From Paludibacter sp. (lineage in GTDB: Bacteria; Bacteroidota; Bacteroidia; Bacteroidales; Paludibacteraceae), in assembly GCA_028710415.1 (NCBI GenBank), contig JAQTUE010000010.1, positions 62,001-126,000 of the forward strand: a DNA stretch of 64,000 nucleotides, written 5' to 3'. The notes beneath the pieces were generated by a model. The model was not told the DNA's origin. It saw only the letters and a program-made list of their open reading frames with translations, and did no database searches. Positions 45,894 to 55,075 of this stretch are shown piece by piece. Each line of letters begins with the position of its first letter. The stretch's first letter is position 1. A program made the translations under genes and the position numbers.

Positions 45894-46059
45894 TATGATC
45901 CTTCCGGTTTTTATTTCCAGTTCAATTCATTCCTGACTAAAAGTCCGTCTGTTGAAAACCCTATCTGAATTTTCAGGATGGAAGGAAAAAAGCCTGAAAT
46001 TGCAGTCCTTTTTCGGGGAAAAATATTTGGAATTTACGTTTGACTAGTTCTGCCTTCCG

Positions 46060-46150
46060 AGGGGGTTGATTGAGGGTTCATTGAGGGTTTATTGAGGGTT
46101 CATTGAGGTAAACCTCAATGAACCCTCAACCAACCCTCTCTTTGCCCCCT
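46060..46150. repeat. G-rich minisatellite hairpin (copy 2)
   Basis: Repeats of GGGTT(C/T)ATTGA on the left arm (GAGGGTTCATTGAGG) pair perfectly over 15 bp with CCTCAATGAACCCTC around a TAAA loop, and the outer tracts GAGGGGGTTGATTGA and CAACCAACCCTCTCTTTGCC pair partly. The unit and loop (CATTGAGGTAAA) match the element at 24971-25096, so both belong to one repeat family. It lies between copA and the esterase gene. Confidence 0.85.
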
Positions 46151-46257
46151 TTGAAGGGTCTCTGAAAAGTGAATGGATTCAATTGAAATTGAAAATTATC
46201 TAAAAAGGGTTTTACCGGCACTTTCTTGGTTTTTGTGCTGTATAACAGTTTTCTGGC

Positions 46258-46289
46258 TTTGATGATTCGGATTGCTATATCTACTTTTG
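46258..46289 (+). promoter_or_regulatory. Promoter of the esterase gene
   Basis: TTTG at 46258-46261, a spacer of 20 bp, then TACTTTTG at 46282-46289: an exact match to the Bacteroidetes TTTG-N19-21-TAnnTTTG consensus. The ATG is 77 bp downstream. Confidence 0.65.
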
Positions 46290-46366
46290 GCACGTGAGTT
46301 ATTGGTCAACCAATTCGACTTGTTCAACTATAAATAAACTTTGAAAATTATAAATTAATTTACAGC

Positions 46367-47251
46367 ATGAAAAAAGGAATTTTAATTACCCTTTCGTTGT
46401 TTGTTGCAGGATTGAGCTTGATGGCACAGGAGGCAGCAGTAAAAAAAGTAGAATATCCGGCAGGATATGAATCGAAAATTGATGTAGTCTATACAAAGGT
46501 AAAGGATTGGGATGGAAGGTTGGACGTCTATTTTAATCCGGTAAGCTCAACGGCAACCCCTGTGGTGATCAATATACACGGTGGTGGTTGGAATCATGGT
46601 ACCAAGGAAAGCCAGAGTGGTTTCAATACCTTTTTTAAGGCAGGTTTTGCGGTCGCCAATGTGGAATACCGCATGGTGGATGAAGCGAAAGCGCCGGGAG
46701 CCATTGAAGATATCCGCAGTGCAATGGATTATCTGATTTTGCATGCAGCGGAATTGAATATTGATCCCAAACGGATTGTATTAATGGGTGGTTCAGCAGG
46801 TGCCCATTTAGCATTGATGGCCGGTTTCCTTGAGAATGACCGCAGGTTCGATACTTATTGCAAGGGGAAGGAAAATATGAAAGTGGCAGCCATTATCAGC
46901 AAATATGCACCTTCTGATTTTGTGGAAAAGACCGATAAGTTTTATACATACAAATCTTTATTAAACTGGATGGATGATAAAGCAGAGGATGCTTCATTCA
47001 GGGCTTCCATTTCGCCGGTAACCTATATCAACAAGAATAATCCTCCGGTATTCATTGTTCATGGCAATGCCGATCCGATAGTGCCTTATGAACAATCGGT
47101 CAGGTTACACCAGAAACTGGATCAGGCTGGGGTTTATAATGAATTTATTACTGTCGAAGGTGGCAAGCATGGTAATTTTGAGAAAGACAAGAATTCTGAA
47201 ATCAGCAAAGCCACAATGGCGTTTCTAAAGAAAGTGGGAGTAATTCAATAA
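46367..47251 (+). CDS. Secreted alpha/beta-hydrolase (BD-FAE / carboxylesterase-like)
   Basis: A 294-residue protein with a signal peptide ending LMAQE. The fold elements are visible: oxyanion motif INIHGGGWNHG, nucleophile elbow MGGSAGAHLAL with Ser 143, probable Asp in VHGNADPIVPYE, and His in GGKHGNFEK. This matches bifunctional feruloyl/acetyl esterases and related lipase-like carbohydrate esterases. It lies 8 kb from the pectin operon, with its own promoter and terminator, so its substrate is uncertain. It is distinct from the esterase at 22273, with which it shares only the fold. Confidence 0.85.
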   Translation: MKKGILITLSLFVAGLSLMAQEAAVKKVEYPAGYESKIDVVYTKVKDWDGRLDVYFNPVSSTATPVVINIHGGGWNHGTKESQSGFNTFFKAGFAVANVEYRMVDEAKAPGAIEDIRSAMDYLILHAAELNIDPKRIVLMGGSAGAHLALMAGFLENDRRFDTYCKGKENMKVAAIISKYAPSDFVEKTDKFYTYKSLLNWMDDKAEDASFRASISPVTYINKNNPPVFIVHGNADPIVPYEQSVRLHQKLDQAGVYNEFITVEGGKHGNFEKDKNSEISKATMAFLKKVGVIQ

Positions 47252-47262
47252 TCCAACTGAAT

Positions 47263-47300
47263 AAAAAAAGGAATTGCAATCAAGCAATTCCTTTTTTTTA
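47263..47300. terminator. Bidirectional terminator between convergent genes
   Basis: AAAAAAAGGAATTGC and GCAATTCCTTTTTTT form a perfect 15-bp stem with a 6-nt AATCAA loop. A and T runs on both sides suit termination in both directions. Confidence 0.9.
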
Positions 47301-47336
47301 TCCTCTTCTGTTTCCAAAACAGGTATTCAATAGTTA

Positions 47337-48149
47337 CTATACTTCATGAATCAGTTCTTTCATAATTAAAGTCATAAGTGGCTGCACCGAATTGCCTATT
47401 TCCTGTACTTCTTCATGGCTAACCTCTACTATTTTTCCCGGAACTCCCAGGTCGGTAATAATGGAAATTCCAAAGCAACGCATTCCTGCATGGTTGGCTA
47501 CAATCACTTCCGGTACGGTGCTCATGCCTACTGCATCGGCACCGATTGTCCTGAAATACTTGTATTCGGCAGGTGTTTCAAAGGTTGGTCCTGTGGTGCC
47601 TACATACACTCCCTCCACAACCTTGATATTGTTTTTAGCTGCAATAAATTTTGCTTTTGCAATTAATTCCTTTGAATACGCTTCACTCATATCCGGGAAT
47701 CGGGTACCCAGTTCAGGTATGTTCTTGCCACGAAGCGGGTGTTCAGGGAAAAGGTTGATATGATCGGTAATGATCATGAGGTCGCCGATTTCAAACTCAG
47801 GATTTACTCCTCCCGAAGCATTCGATACCAGCAATGTTTCAATTCCCAGGGCTTTCATAACGCGTACCGGAAAAGTAACCGCCTTCATGTCATAACCCTC
47901 GTAATAATGAAACCTGCCCTGCATGGCCAATACTTCCACATCACCCAGTTTGCCAATGATAAGTTTGCCACTATGGCCTTCAACGGTCGATACCGGGAAA
48001 TTAGGTATTATTTCGTATGGGATTTCAGTCTTGTCTGTAATCTGTGTCACTAAGTTCCCTAATCCAGTACCAAGTATAATACCGGTTTTAGGATTTGAAG
48101 GTATTCTGGAACGAAGGAAATCAGCGGTTTCTTGAATTTTCAACAACAT
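47337..48149 (-). CDS. Purine nucleoside phosphorylase (trimeric type)
   Basis: The start is set at 48149 ([12 protein letters not shown]); the 23-codon upstream extension overlaps lpxK and lacks family similarity. The 270-residue protein has [13 protein letters not shown] (phosphate-binding Gly-rich loop), [64 protein letters not shown] and [21 protein letters not shown] (nucleoside binding). It catalyses phosphorolysis of inosine and guanosine in purine salvage. It overlaps the end of lpxK by 29 bp, an operon-like arrangement. It is cytosolic. Confidence 0.93.
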   Translation of the reverse strand: MLLKIQETADFLRSRIPSNPKTGIILGTGLGNLVTQITDKTEIPYEIIPNFPVSTVEGHSGKLIIGKLGDVEVLAMQGRFHYYEGYDMKAVTFPVRVMKALGIETLLVSNASGGVNPEFEIGDLMIITDHINLFPEHPLRGKNIPELGTRFPDMSEAYSKELIAKAKFIAAKNNIKVVEGVYVGTTGPTFETPAEYKYFRTIGADAVGMSTVPEVIVANHAGMRCFGISIITDLGVPGKIVEVSHEEVQEIGNSVQPLMTLIMKELIHEV

Positions 48150-49224
48150 AATTTTTGATTTTTTGAATGAATAATGATTCTTGATCGTGTAATATTTTAA
48201 CCCTGATGGGGATTGCAAAAGTCACTGCTTTTAATGCCTCAGGGAACCCGGAATTGGATACCAGTCTTGCAGCATCTTTCTCAGTAACTATAATTATTTT
48301 CTCAGCACTTGTAAGGGCCTCAAATTGTTTGTTTATTGCTATGAAATCTTTTGATTGGAAAGCATGATGATCCCCGAAAAACAGAGTGCTTATTTTTGTG
48401 GAATACCTGCCTAACTGTTCTAATATAGGTTTTGGTGAAACAATTCCGGCAACCAGCAATATCCCTGCATTTGTTTCTTTTATCTTTTCATATGTCCAGC
48501 TATCCGGTATTGAATCCGGAAAGACAGGAATTAAATCATCGTATTTAAAACAGGAGAAAAATAATGACTGGTTAGTTTCAGGTTTTAAATCTGTTTCAAA
48601 CAAACGCATATCAATTGGTCTCATGTCTACGGGACATTTTGTAACTACTATGATATTCGCCCGTGTACTTCCACTTTTCCATTCCCGTAATCTTCCGGCA
48701 GGCAGTAACATGTCCTGGCTGTATAAGTTGGAATAGTCGGTCAGTAAGATGGATAATCCTGGCTGGATATACCGGTGTTGAAAAGCATCATCGAGCACTA
48801 TAGCCTGTAAACCGGGTAGCAGTTCCAGAAGTTTTTTTACTCCATGAACACGCTTTTCATCCACCGAAACAGTAACATTTGGAAATTTTTGGTAAATTTG
48901 ATAAGGTTCATCACCGATTGTTTGACTGGTTGATTTGGTATCTGCCAGGTAAAAGCCTTTTGTTTTCCGTTTATAGCCACGGCTTAATACTGCAGTTTTC
49001 CATTCCGTTTGTAAGATAGATAGTAAAAATTCGGTATGCGGTGTCTTGCCGGTACCTCCTACTGCCAGGTTCCCGACAGAGATGGTTGGAATGTTGAACG
49101 ATGTGGAAGGAAGAATGCCCTGGTCGAACAACCAATTGCGAATGCCTGTCACTATTCCGTATAGTAACGCAAAAGGGAAAAGGATTGTATGTTTTATCGT
49201 TTTATTCAAGCAGCTTAGGGTCAC
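48121..49224 (-). CDS. lpxK: Tetraacyldisaccharide 4'-kinase
   Basis: A 367-residue protein with an apparent GTG start at 49224; the ATG two bases earlier meets a stop. An N-terminal membrane-associated helix ([20 protein letters not shown]) is followed by the Walker A loop [17 protein letters not shown]. Other family blocks are [50 protein letters not shown] and VTEKDAARL. LpxK phosphorylates the lipid A precursor, so it belongs to Gram-negative outer membrane synthesis. It acts at the inner leaflet of the inner membrane. Co-transcribed with the purine nucleoside phosphorylase gene. Confidence 0.95.
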   Translation of the reverse strand: MTLSCLNKTIKHTILFPFALLYGIVTGIRNWLFDQGILPSTSFNIPTISVGNLAVGGTGKTPHTEFLLSILQTEWKTAVLSRGYKRKTKGFYLADTKSTSQTIGDEPYQIYQKFPNVTVSVDEKRVHGVKKLLELLPGLQAIVLDDAFQHRYIQPGLSILLTDYSNLYSQDMLLPAGRLREWKSGSTRANIIVVTKCPVDMRPIDMRLFETDLKPETNQSLFFSCFKYDDLIPVFPDSIPDSWTYEKIKETNAGILLVAGIVSPKPILEQLGRYSTKISTLFFGDHHAFQSKDFIAINKQFEALTSAEKIIIVTEKDAARLVSNSGFPEALKAVTFAIPIRVKILHDQESLFIQKIKNYVVENSRNR

Positions 49225-49320
49225 ATAAAATTAATGCGGATGGCAAAGATACAATTTTTCTTTATTGTTATTGCCAAACCTTAAACTTAATGCTATAAAC
49301 AGACCGGAAATTTATGTAGG

Positions 49321-49542
49321 TCAGGGAACCGGGTCATATCCGCTGCCTCCCCAGGGATGGCAACTACCGATACGTTTTATAGCCAGCAAGCCACCTTTCA
49401 GGATACCATATTTTTTTACAGCTTCAATGGTGTATTCCGAACAGGTGGGTGTATACCTGCATCGTGGAGGTATCAAAGGTGAAATGCTGTACCGGTAAAA
49501 ATAAACAGGAAGCAAAACAATGAATTGGAGTACTCTTTTCAT
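49321..49542 (-). CDS. yidD: Membrane protein insertion efficiency factor YidD
   Basis: A 73-residue protein with the full YidD signature: [56 protein letters not shown]. YidD helps the YidC insertase at the inner membrane. The gene follows rnpA with a 4-bp ATGA overlap, the widely conserved order. Confidence 0.96.
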   Translation of the reverse strand: MKRVLQFIVLLPVYFYRYSISPLIPPRCRYTPTCSEYTIEAVKKYGILKGGLLAIKRIGSCHPWGGSGYDPVP

Positions 49543-49931
49543 ACTGATTCAATTTTATCTATCAGCCTTTGAAGCGATGTTTTCATTTTCTTCTCTACCG
49601 TTGCAAAATCCAGTTCATCATCCGACACATAGTTGAATGCGACATGGATCTGTAATTGCTTGTCATTTAATGCGTCGATAATCATTCCTTTGTTTAGCCG
49701 GAAAGCTTCACGCATCAACCGTTTTAAGCGGTTTCTCTTTACTGCACGCTTGAACCGTTTCTTAGGAACACTTACCAATACACTTGCAGGTTCAACATCT
49801 TTTTTAGGCTCTATCATGAATACCACACGCAAGGGGTAGGCAATAAATGCATCACCCTGTGTAAAAAGTCGCGTTATGCGTTTTTCACCACATAAATGCT
49901 CCGATTTTGAAAATGTATTCTGGTGGTCCAT
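49539..49931 (-). CDS. rnpA: Ribonuclease P protein component
   Basis: A 130-residue basic protein of usual size. The RNR motif is present as [19 protein letters not shown] (about 68-86), with the N-terminal [15 protein letters not shown] and the strand [10 protein letters not shown] typical of RnpA. It binds the RNase P RNA and helps cleave pre-tRNA leaders. Its stop overlaps the yidD start. Upstream is a 15-bp hairpin that may regulate its expression. Confidence 0.96.
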   Translation of the reverse strand: MDHQNTFSKSEHLCGEKRITRLFTQGDAFIAYPLRVVFMIEPKKDVEPASVLVSVPKKRFKRAVKRNRLKRLMREAFRLNKGMIIDALNDKQLQIHVAFNYVSDDELDFATVEKKMKTSLQRLIDKIESV

Positions 49932-49944
49932 GGCTTAAAAATAA

Positions 49945-49988
49945 ACTATCCCAAAAGTACGGAAATTCTTCGATACTTTTGGGATAGT
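49945..49988 (-). terminator. Hairpin between hemD and rnpA
   Basis: ACTATCCCAAAAGTA and TACTTTTGGGATAGT form a perfect 15-bp stem with a 14-nt loop; on the minus strand a T-rich tail (TTTATTTTTAAG) follows. It can terminate transcription after hemD or attenuate entry into rnpA-yidD. Confidence 0.7.
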
Positions 49989-50008
49989 AAAATTATATAT
50001 AAATTGAA

Positions 50009-50767
50009 TTATTTCCTTACTTTCTTGTTGCTTTCCTTTAAGTAGTTTTCCAATGCCATGGTCATTGATGGCACACCCGGTAGTGGTGCTTCAACGTCAA
50101 GGCGTAACCCTGCATCGCGCACTGCCTGAACGGTGGTTGCTCCAAAACAACCAATCTGAATATCTCCCTGTACAAAGTTAGGAAAGTTCTTTAGTAGTGA
50201 AGCTATTCCGATAGGGCTGAAAAACACCAACATGTCATAATTAAATTCTTCATCAGGACCAAAATCATTGCTTACAGTTTTATACATTACTGCTTTGTTG
50301 TAAGTGATCTTTGATTTCTCAAGGGTTGAAATGGTATCTTCATTCTGAACATCCGAAGTGATAAAAAGATATTTTTCCTCCGGGTGTTTATTCATAATTA
50401 CCACTAATTCAGCTAATTTCCCACCTGCTCCGTAGAACACTTTCCGTTTGCGATAATGAATGTAACGTTGCAAATACAAAGCCACCGATTCGGAAACGCA
50501 AAAATACTTCATGGTTTCAGGAATCGTAATACGCATTTCTTCACACAACCTGAAAAAATGATCAATGCCATGTCGCGCATTAAAAATAATGGCGGTATGT
50601 TCCGGGATGTTTACACGTTGTGTCCTGAACTCTTTCGCTAAAATGGGTTCAACTTTGATAAACGGCCGAAAATCTATTTTGACATTGTACTTCTCACTTA
50701 TGTCAAAGTAAGGCGACTTTTCAGTAGTCGGCTTTGGTTGTGATACTAGTATCTTCTTAATTTTCAA
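50009..50767 (-). CDS. hemD: Uroporphyrinogen-III synthase family protein
   Basis: A 252-residue protein of the HemD fold: two domains joined by two strands. Recognisable pieces are KKILVSQPKPTTEKSPYFD at the start, AIIFNARHGIDHFFRLCEE, KYFCVSESVALYLQRYI, YLFITSDVQNEDTI and VFFSPIGIASLLKNFPNF, then GCFGATTVQAVRDAGLRLDV. The conserved order DUF4271-hemD-rnpA-yidD in Bacteroidales supports the call. It catalyses cyclisation of hydroxymethylbilane in tetrapyrrole synthesis, although this group has a diverged active site and some members may not be catalytic. The gap to DUF4271 upstream is 27 bp. Confidence 0.85.
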   Translation of the reverse strand: MKIKKILVSQPKPTTEKSPYFDISEKYNVKIDFRPFIKVEPILAKEFRTQRVNIPEHTAIIFNARHGIDHFFRLCEEMRITIPETMKYFCVSESVALYLQRYIHYRKRKVFYGAGGKLAELVVIMNKHPEEKYLFITSDVQNEDTISTLEKSKITYNKAVMYKTVSNDFGPDEEFNYDMLVFFSPIGIASLLKNFPNFVQGDIQIGCFGATTVQAVRDAGLRLDVEAPLPGVPSMTMALENYLKESNKKVRK

Positions 50768-50794
50768 AGTAATAAAGTTTTAATTTAGATCGCA

Positions 50795-51622
50795 CTATAT
50801 AATCAAATTATACACCCTGAATAAAACAATTAGGGGTAAAATTTCGAGGGTGCAAAGATACAACAATATATAAAAAGAAGCTACTATTTTATGGAAAAAT
50901 ATTTGAAATAGTTTAATTATGACGAGTATAGATGCACCCACACACATTATCAGGCTTATTGTTTCGGGAATATTGTACAGATGGGTGGGCATGTAGATCC
51001 TTAATATCAAAAGCGGAAACAGGCTGACTCCTAAAACAGATATGATATTAAAATAACTCTCAGTTCCCATTTTACGGGTTGAAGGCGAAAGAAATACATA
51101 TCCAAGCACATCGAAAAGCAACGATTTTATGCCAAAAAAGGCTCCGGTGGCTAATAATACAAAGCTGTATGTTTTGATAGAAAAGGGTGTGCCTGGCTTG
51201 AACATCAACAAATACGCATATAGACTCAATACCCCGATTGAAAATATGGTTAATAAAAAGCGTAGCCTGAAATCATTGACAGTGGCTTTGCTGAATATGC
51301 TGGAACGTTCCTTGACCTGTAAAAATGATTTCACCGTTTCTGCAATTAAGCCTGCGGACCGGGATATGGAATAAATCAACAGAAAAAACAGCAATGTTAG
51401 AATGACAAATACCCAACCTTCAGTTTGAGGCAACGACGGGTGTGGAATGCCCAGGAATCCTTTCGGTATTAAAGCGAGAGCTTTCAATGAGTCAGCAACA
51501 GCCTGTATCGAATCCATTCGGGCAATCGAATCCATTCTGGCAATCGAGTCTAGCTTTACCAGGGTGTCCGGTATTACTTTCGCGCTATCACTGAGTGCAT
51601 GTATGGTATCTGGCTGAATCAT
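50795..51622 (-). CDS. Polytopic membrane protein (DUF4271)
   Basis: A 275-residue protein with a soluble N-terminus (about 1-60) that contains the short tandem MDSIARMDSIARMDSIQ and about five to six membrane helices thereafter, with no catalytic motif. The arrangement directly before hemD in Bacteroidales is characteristic of DUF4271. The LOG-family gene ends 8 bp upstream, so all are in one transcript. Function unknown; a link to tetrapyrrole or membrane biogenesis is suggested only by neighbourhood. Confidence 0.8.
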   Translation of the reverse strand: MIQPDTIHALSDSAKVIPDTLVKLDSIARMDSIARMDSIQAVADSLKALALIPKGFLGIPHPSLPQTEGWVFVILTLLFFLLIYSISRSAGLIAETVKSFLQVKERSSIFSKATVNDFRLRFLLTIFSIGVLSLYAYLLMFKPGTPFSIKTYSFVLLATGAFFGIKSLLFDVLGYVFLSPSTRKMGTESYFNIISVLGVSLFPLLILRIYMPTHLYNIPETISLIMCVGASILVIIKLFQIFFHKIVASFYILLYLCTLEILPLIVLFRVYNLII

Positions 51623-51630
51623 AATGTTTA

Positions 51631-52209
51631 TTAGAGTGCTGCAAAGCTGCGGGCGTTTGTATCCCAGTTCACTGAATTTTCAATTGCTCCCAGTACCTCT
51701 TCCGGGGTTTCAACAACTTCCCACATCCTGCGGTGTTCATCCCGCATGAAATGTTCGTCCACTGCCCTGTTCAGCATAGTGACCAGGGAATCAAAATATC
51801 CTTCCAGATTGACTATAACAATTGGCTTGGTAAAAATGCCCAACCGTTTCCAGGTTATTACTTCCAGTAATTCTTCCAGTGTTCCGCAACCCCCGGGCAG
51901 GGCTACCACAGCATCAGCCATCATAGCCATTTTTTCCTTTCGTTCATGCATAGTGTCAACCAGAATCAATTCGGTGAGCATGGTGTGGTTCCATTCTACT
52001 TCGCACATAAACCGGGGAATAACTCCCGTAATCTGACCGCCTGCTTCCAGCATGCTGTCTGCCAACTGTCCCATTAGGCCCATAGAACCTCCCCCGTATA
52101 CCACGGAAAGGTTTGATTCAGCCAGTATCCTGCTAAGACGGATTGTTGCATCAAAATAACTCGGTTTAACCTGCGAGCTCGATGCGCAATATACACATAT
52201 GGTCTTCAT
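51631..52209 (-). CDS. LOG-family nucleotide phosphoribohydrolase (TIGR00730 type)
   Basis: A 192-residue Rossmann-fold protein. Motifs are ICVYCASSSQVKPSYF, SVVYGGGSMGLMGQLAD, MHERKEKMAMMADAVVALP and the family signature PGGCGTLEELLEVITW. LOG proteins hydrolyse nucleoside 5'-monophosphates (AMP-like or cytokinin ribotides) to the base and ribose 5-phosphate. First gene of the minus-strand operon with DUF4271 and hemD. A plus-strand epimerase starts 96 bp away in the opposite direction. Confidence 0.92.
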   Translation of the reverse strand: MKTICVYCASSSQVKPSYFDATIRLSRILAESNLSVVYGGGSMGLMGQLADSMLEAGGQITGVIPRFMCEVEWNHTMLTELILVDTMHERKEKMAMMADAVVALPGGCGTLEELLEVITWKRLGIFTKPIVIVNLEGYFDSLVTMLNRAVDEHFMRDEHRRMWEVVETPEEVLGAIENSVNWDTNARSFAAL

Positions 52210-52273
52210 GGTGAATTGGAATACGATTTTACCTTTTCAGAAAATTAAATGCAAAAATACAGTTTTCTTTCCG

Positions 52274-52281
52274 TATTTTTG
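52274..52281 (+). promoter_or_regulatory. Candidate -7 box of the epimerase gene
   Basis: TATTTTTG matches TAnnTTTG and lies 24 bp before ATG 52306, which supports this start over the in-frame ATG at 52249. No TTTG at -33 is clear. Confidence 0.4.
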
Positions 52282-52305
52282 GACAACAATTCAAAAAATG
52301 AAGAA

Positions 52306-53307
52306 ATGATACTGGTAACTGGCGCTACGGGTTTAGTGGGCGGAAATTTAATATGGCATTTGCTGCAGGAAAATGACCGCGTGGCAGCTATCCGCCGTCC
52401 CACAAGTGATCCGGAGCCTTTGCGTGTTATCTTTAGTTTTTATACCGCCAATCCGGATGACTATTTAAGTCGCATTGACTGGAGAATTGCCGATGTTCTC
52501 GATGAGCACTCCATTCATCAGGCAATGGAAGGTATCTTGGTGGTTTACCATTGTGCGGCAGTGGTTTCATTCGACAAATCAACAAGCTCCATTCTTGATG
52601 TGAATGTAACCGGAACCAGAAATATAATCCGTGCTGCCCTGGAAAACCGTATCGACAAACTCTGTTTTGTCAGTTCCATTGCTGCCTGCGGAAGGGCATT
52701 CAAAAACGAGCTTATCATTGAAGACTCTCTATATGCCGATTCTACCAGCCGGTCCCTGTACTCCCAAAGCAAATACCTCTCCGAACAGGAAGTCTGGAAA
52801 GGCATCCAGAAAGGGTTGAATGCAGTCATTGTCAATCCGGGTGTAATTTTAGGAGTCTCGGGATCCAATTCAGGCAGTTCACAGCTATTTAATCAGGTAC
52901 AAAAAGGATTGATGTTTTATACTCATGGTGGCAGTGGGTATGTCGATGTGCAGGATGTGGTCAAAGTGATGATTCTGTTGACGAATAGCAATATCTCCTC
53001 TGAACGGTTTATTCTGGTCAGTGAAAACTGTTCCAACAAAGATATCCTCTGTTGGATGGCTGATGGCTTTGGCAAACGCCGGCCCATTATCTCCATTGGG
53101 AGACAAACATTCTGGGTAGTCGGCTTACTCTCCGAAATAATCGGTAAAGCATTTCATTTCCGCCCCCTGATCGATCGTAGTACAGCACGTACGGCTACCC
53201 ATCGTGAATACTATTCCAGCCTGAAAGTTGAAAAAGCACTCGGTTTTAAATTTGTGCCTATCGAAAAGTCAATTCGGGAGATCTGTCATTTCATGTTGAA
53301 AAAATAA
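52306..53307 (+). CDS. NAD(P)-dependent epimerase/dehydratase (extended SDR)
   Basis: Start chosen at 52306 because it gives MILVTGATGLVGGNL, the dinucleotide-binding loop right at the N-terminus. The 333-residue protein also shows VVYHCAAVVSFDKS, NVTGTRNIIRAA, CFVSSIAACG and the catalytic Tyr-Lys in YSQSKYLSEQEV. VNPGVILGVSGSNSGSS follows. It resembles dihydroflavonol-4-reductase-like or sugar-nucleotide epimerases. The C-terminus reads FKFVPIEKSIREICHFM, typical of this SDR group. The substrate cannot be told. It is monocistronic and is followed by a non-coding gap of 449 bp with an inverted repeat. Confidence 0.85.
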   Translation: MILVTGATGLVGGNLIWHLLQENDRVAAIRRPTSDPEPLRVIFSFYTANPDDYLSRIDWRIADVLDEHSIHQAMEGILVVYHCAAVVSFDKSTSSILDVNVTGTRNIIRAALENRIDKLCFVSSIAACGRAFKNELIIEDSLYADSTSRSLYSQSKYLSEQEVWKGIQKGLNAVIVNPGVILGVSGSNSGSSQLFNQVQKGLMFYTHGGSGYVDVQDVVKVMILLTNSNISSERFILVSENCSNKDILCWMADGFGKRRPIISIGRQTFWVVGLLSEIIGKAFHFRPLIDRSTARTATHREYYSSLKVEKALGFKFVPIEKSIREICHFMLKK

Positions 53308-53459
53308 CATAGAAGTAGTTGGAACAATGTATTGTCCTGTTTTATTTATTGAAAAACACAACTAAGCAGCTTTTCTAAATGAAGGTAATAAGGGTTTTAA
53401 TATGGGGGAGTTTGGTTTTCTACGAAGGGATAATATTTATAAATAAGGGCTTTGAATTA

Positions 53460-53623
53460 AAAACCTTATTTTTGTTTGTTTGAACCTTAGTAGCCAGGCT
53501 AACCCCTAATATTAAACCTTATTCTTTGAATGGAATATTATCCATAGTCAATCAATCAAAGAATAAGGTTTTGTTTCAGAGGGACAATCCGGCTACTGAG
53601 GTTGAACAAAAAAATAAGGTTTT
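53460..53623. repeat. Long imperfect inverted repeat (MITE-like or structured RNA)
   Basis: The left arm (AAAACCTTATTTTTG, then AACCTTAGTAGCC, then AACCTTATTCTTTGA) is mirrored by the right arm (TCAAAGAATAAGGTT, GGCTACTGAGGTT, AAAATAAGGTTTT). The pairing extends over some 70 bp per arm, with interior loops. The outer ends are AAACCTT and AAGGTTT flanked on both sides by TTAA. A further AATAAGGGTTTTAAT lies at about 53388. No coding frame; the remaining gap 53308-53756 is otherwise empty. Confidence 0.7.
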
Positions 53624-53756
53624 AATGTAAGAAATGAAATGAAACGAGCGAAAATAATCAGTATTTACATCTTCAACTTTTCCTTGTTATCTTTAGTGTT
53701 GTTCGATCTTCTGATCGTGGGTCTTAGTAGGAATATTAAGCAAAAAGATATAACCT

Positions 53757-54890
53757 TTATTCCCCCGTTTCAATCACTTGCTTAAACCCAGCCAGGAATG
53801 CATCTGCATCCGATTTGGAAAGGCATAAAGGAGGTAGCAGTCGGATAATGTTTGTGCTGCTGGCTCCTGTGAAAATCTTTTTCTCGAATAATAAGCGGCT
53901 GCGTATTTCTTTTACCGGTTGGTCAAATTCAATGCCAATCATCAATCCTAATCCACGGACTTCTTTAATCTGTGGGAGTTTATTCAGTTCTTCCATCAGG
54001 TAGTTCCCTGTTTTTAGGGCATTTTCAAGCAGGTGTTCCACTTTCATAATGTCCAGTACAGCTATGGCAGCAGTACAGGCCAGGTGGCTTCCTCCAAAAG
54101 TAGTGCCCAGCAGGCCAAAGGATGCTTCAAAAGCCGGGCTTATCAGCACGCCTCCAATTGGGAATCCATTACCCATGCCTTTGGCAATCGTAATTAAGTC
54201 AGGACGGATATCGGCATGTTGATGGGCAAAGAATTTTCCGCTTCGTCCATAGCCTGATTGTACTTCGTCCAGGATCAGCATGGTTCCGGTCGCTTTACAT
54301 TCCTCACTCAGGGCTTGCAGGAATGTTGCATCAGGTACCCTGATACCACCTACGCCCTGTATGCCTTCTATAATCACAGCACAGACATCGTGGTTGCGCA
54401 GCGAATTCCGTACCGCTTCCATGTCGTTCAGTGCCGGGAATTCCACATCAAAGCCTTCGTTGATGGGAGCTACGATCTTTGGATTGTCGGTGACACGCAC
54501 GGCTGCCGAAGTCCTGCCATGGAAACTCTTATTGAAAGCTATGACTTTACGGCGTCCTGTATGGAAGGATGCCAGCTTTAATGCATTCTCATTGGCTTCT
54601 GCACCCGAATTGACCAGGAACAAGGAGTAATCTTCGTACCCCGATATTTTACCAAGCTTTTCAGCCAGTTCTTTTTGTAACGGATTGACAACAGAGTTCG
54701 AGTAGAAGACTAATTTCTCTAATTGCTGGGTCAGTTTTTGAACATAGTATGGATGGGAATGGCCTACTGAAATAACAGCATGGCCCCCGTATAAATCGAG
54801 ATATTCAATCCCGTGGTTATCATAAATGCGACATCCAATGCCTTTGGCAATGTCGATATCAAAAAGCGGGTAAACATTAAATAAATTCAT
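53757..54890 (-). CDS. argD: Class-III aminotransferase, acetylornithine aminotransferase type
   Basis: A 377-residue fold-type I PLP enzyme. Motifs include DLYGGHAVISVGHSHP, LVNSGAEANENALKLA, FHGRTSAAV, VIIEGIQGVGGIRVPD, LILDEVQSGYGRSGKFFAHQ and the PLP lysine 237 in TIAKGMGNGFPIGG. The length and the GRTSAA and EVQSGYGR forms fit ArgD, which transfers an amino group from glutamate to N-acetylglutamate semialdehyde (in Bacteroidetes often N-succinyl). No other arg genes are in the window. Cytosolic. Confidence 0.88.
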   Translation of the reverse strand: MNLFNVYPLFDIDIAKGIGCRIYDNHGIEYLDLYGGHAVISVGHSHPYYVQKLTQQLEKLVFYSNSVVNPLQKELAEKLGKISGYEDYSLFLVNSGAEANENALKLASFHTGRRKVIAFNKSFHGRTSAAVRVTDNPKIVAPINEGFDVEFPALNDMEAVRNSLRNHDVCAVIIEGIQGVGGIRVPDATFLQALSEECKATGTMLILDEVQSGYGRSGKFFAHQHADIRPDLITIAKGMGNGFPIGGVLISPAFEASFGLLGTTFGGSHLACTAAIAVLDIMKVEHLLENALKTGNYLMEELNKLPQIKEVRGLGLMIGIEFDQPVKEIRSRLLFEKKIFTGASSTNIIRLLPPLCLSKSDADAFLAGFKQVIETGE

Positions 54891-55075
54891 ATATTCTAAG
54901 GTTTGTTAAATGGTCAGTAAAATAAATGTGAATTGATAAGCTAAAACGTGATTCTTCATAAGTTGAATGCAAATGTAATTCAAAATTTAGATACCTTCAA
55001 ATAAATACAATTAAAAAAAATAATGTAATTTTACACCGGATTTATGCAAAACTCAATATTAACAATCTCTGCCCA

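Noticed and set aside
48150..48218. Longer N-terminus for purine nucleoside phosphorylase
   Set aside because: The extension overlaps lpxK and does not resemble the family start.
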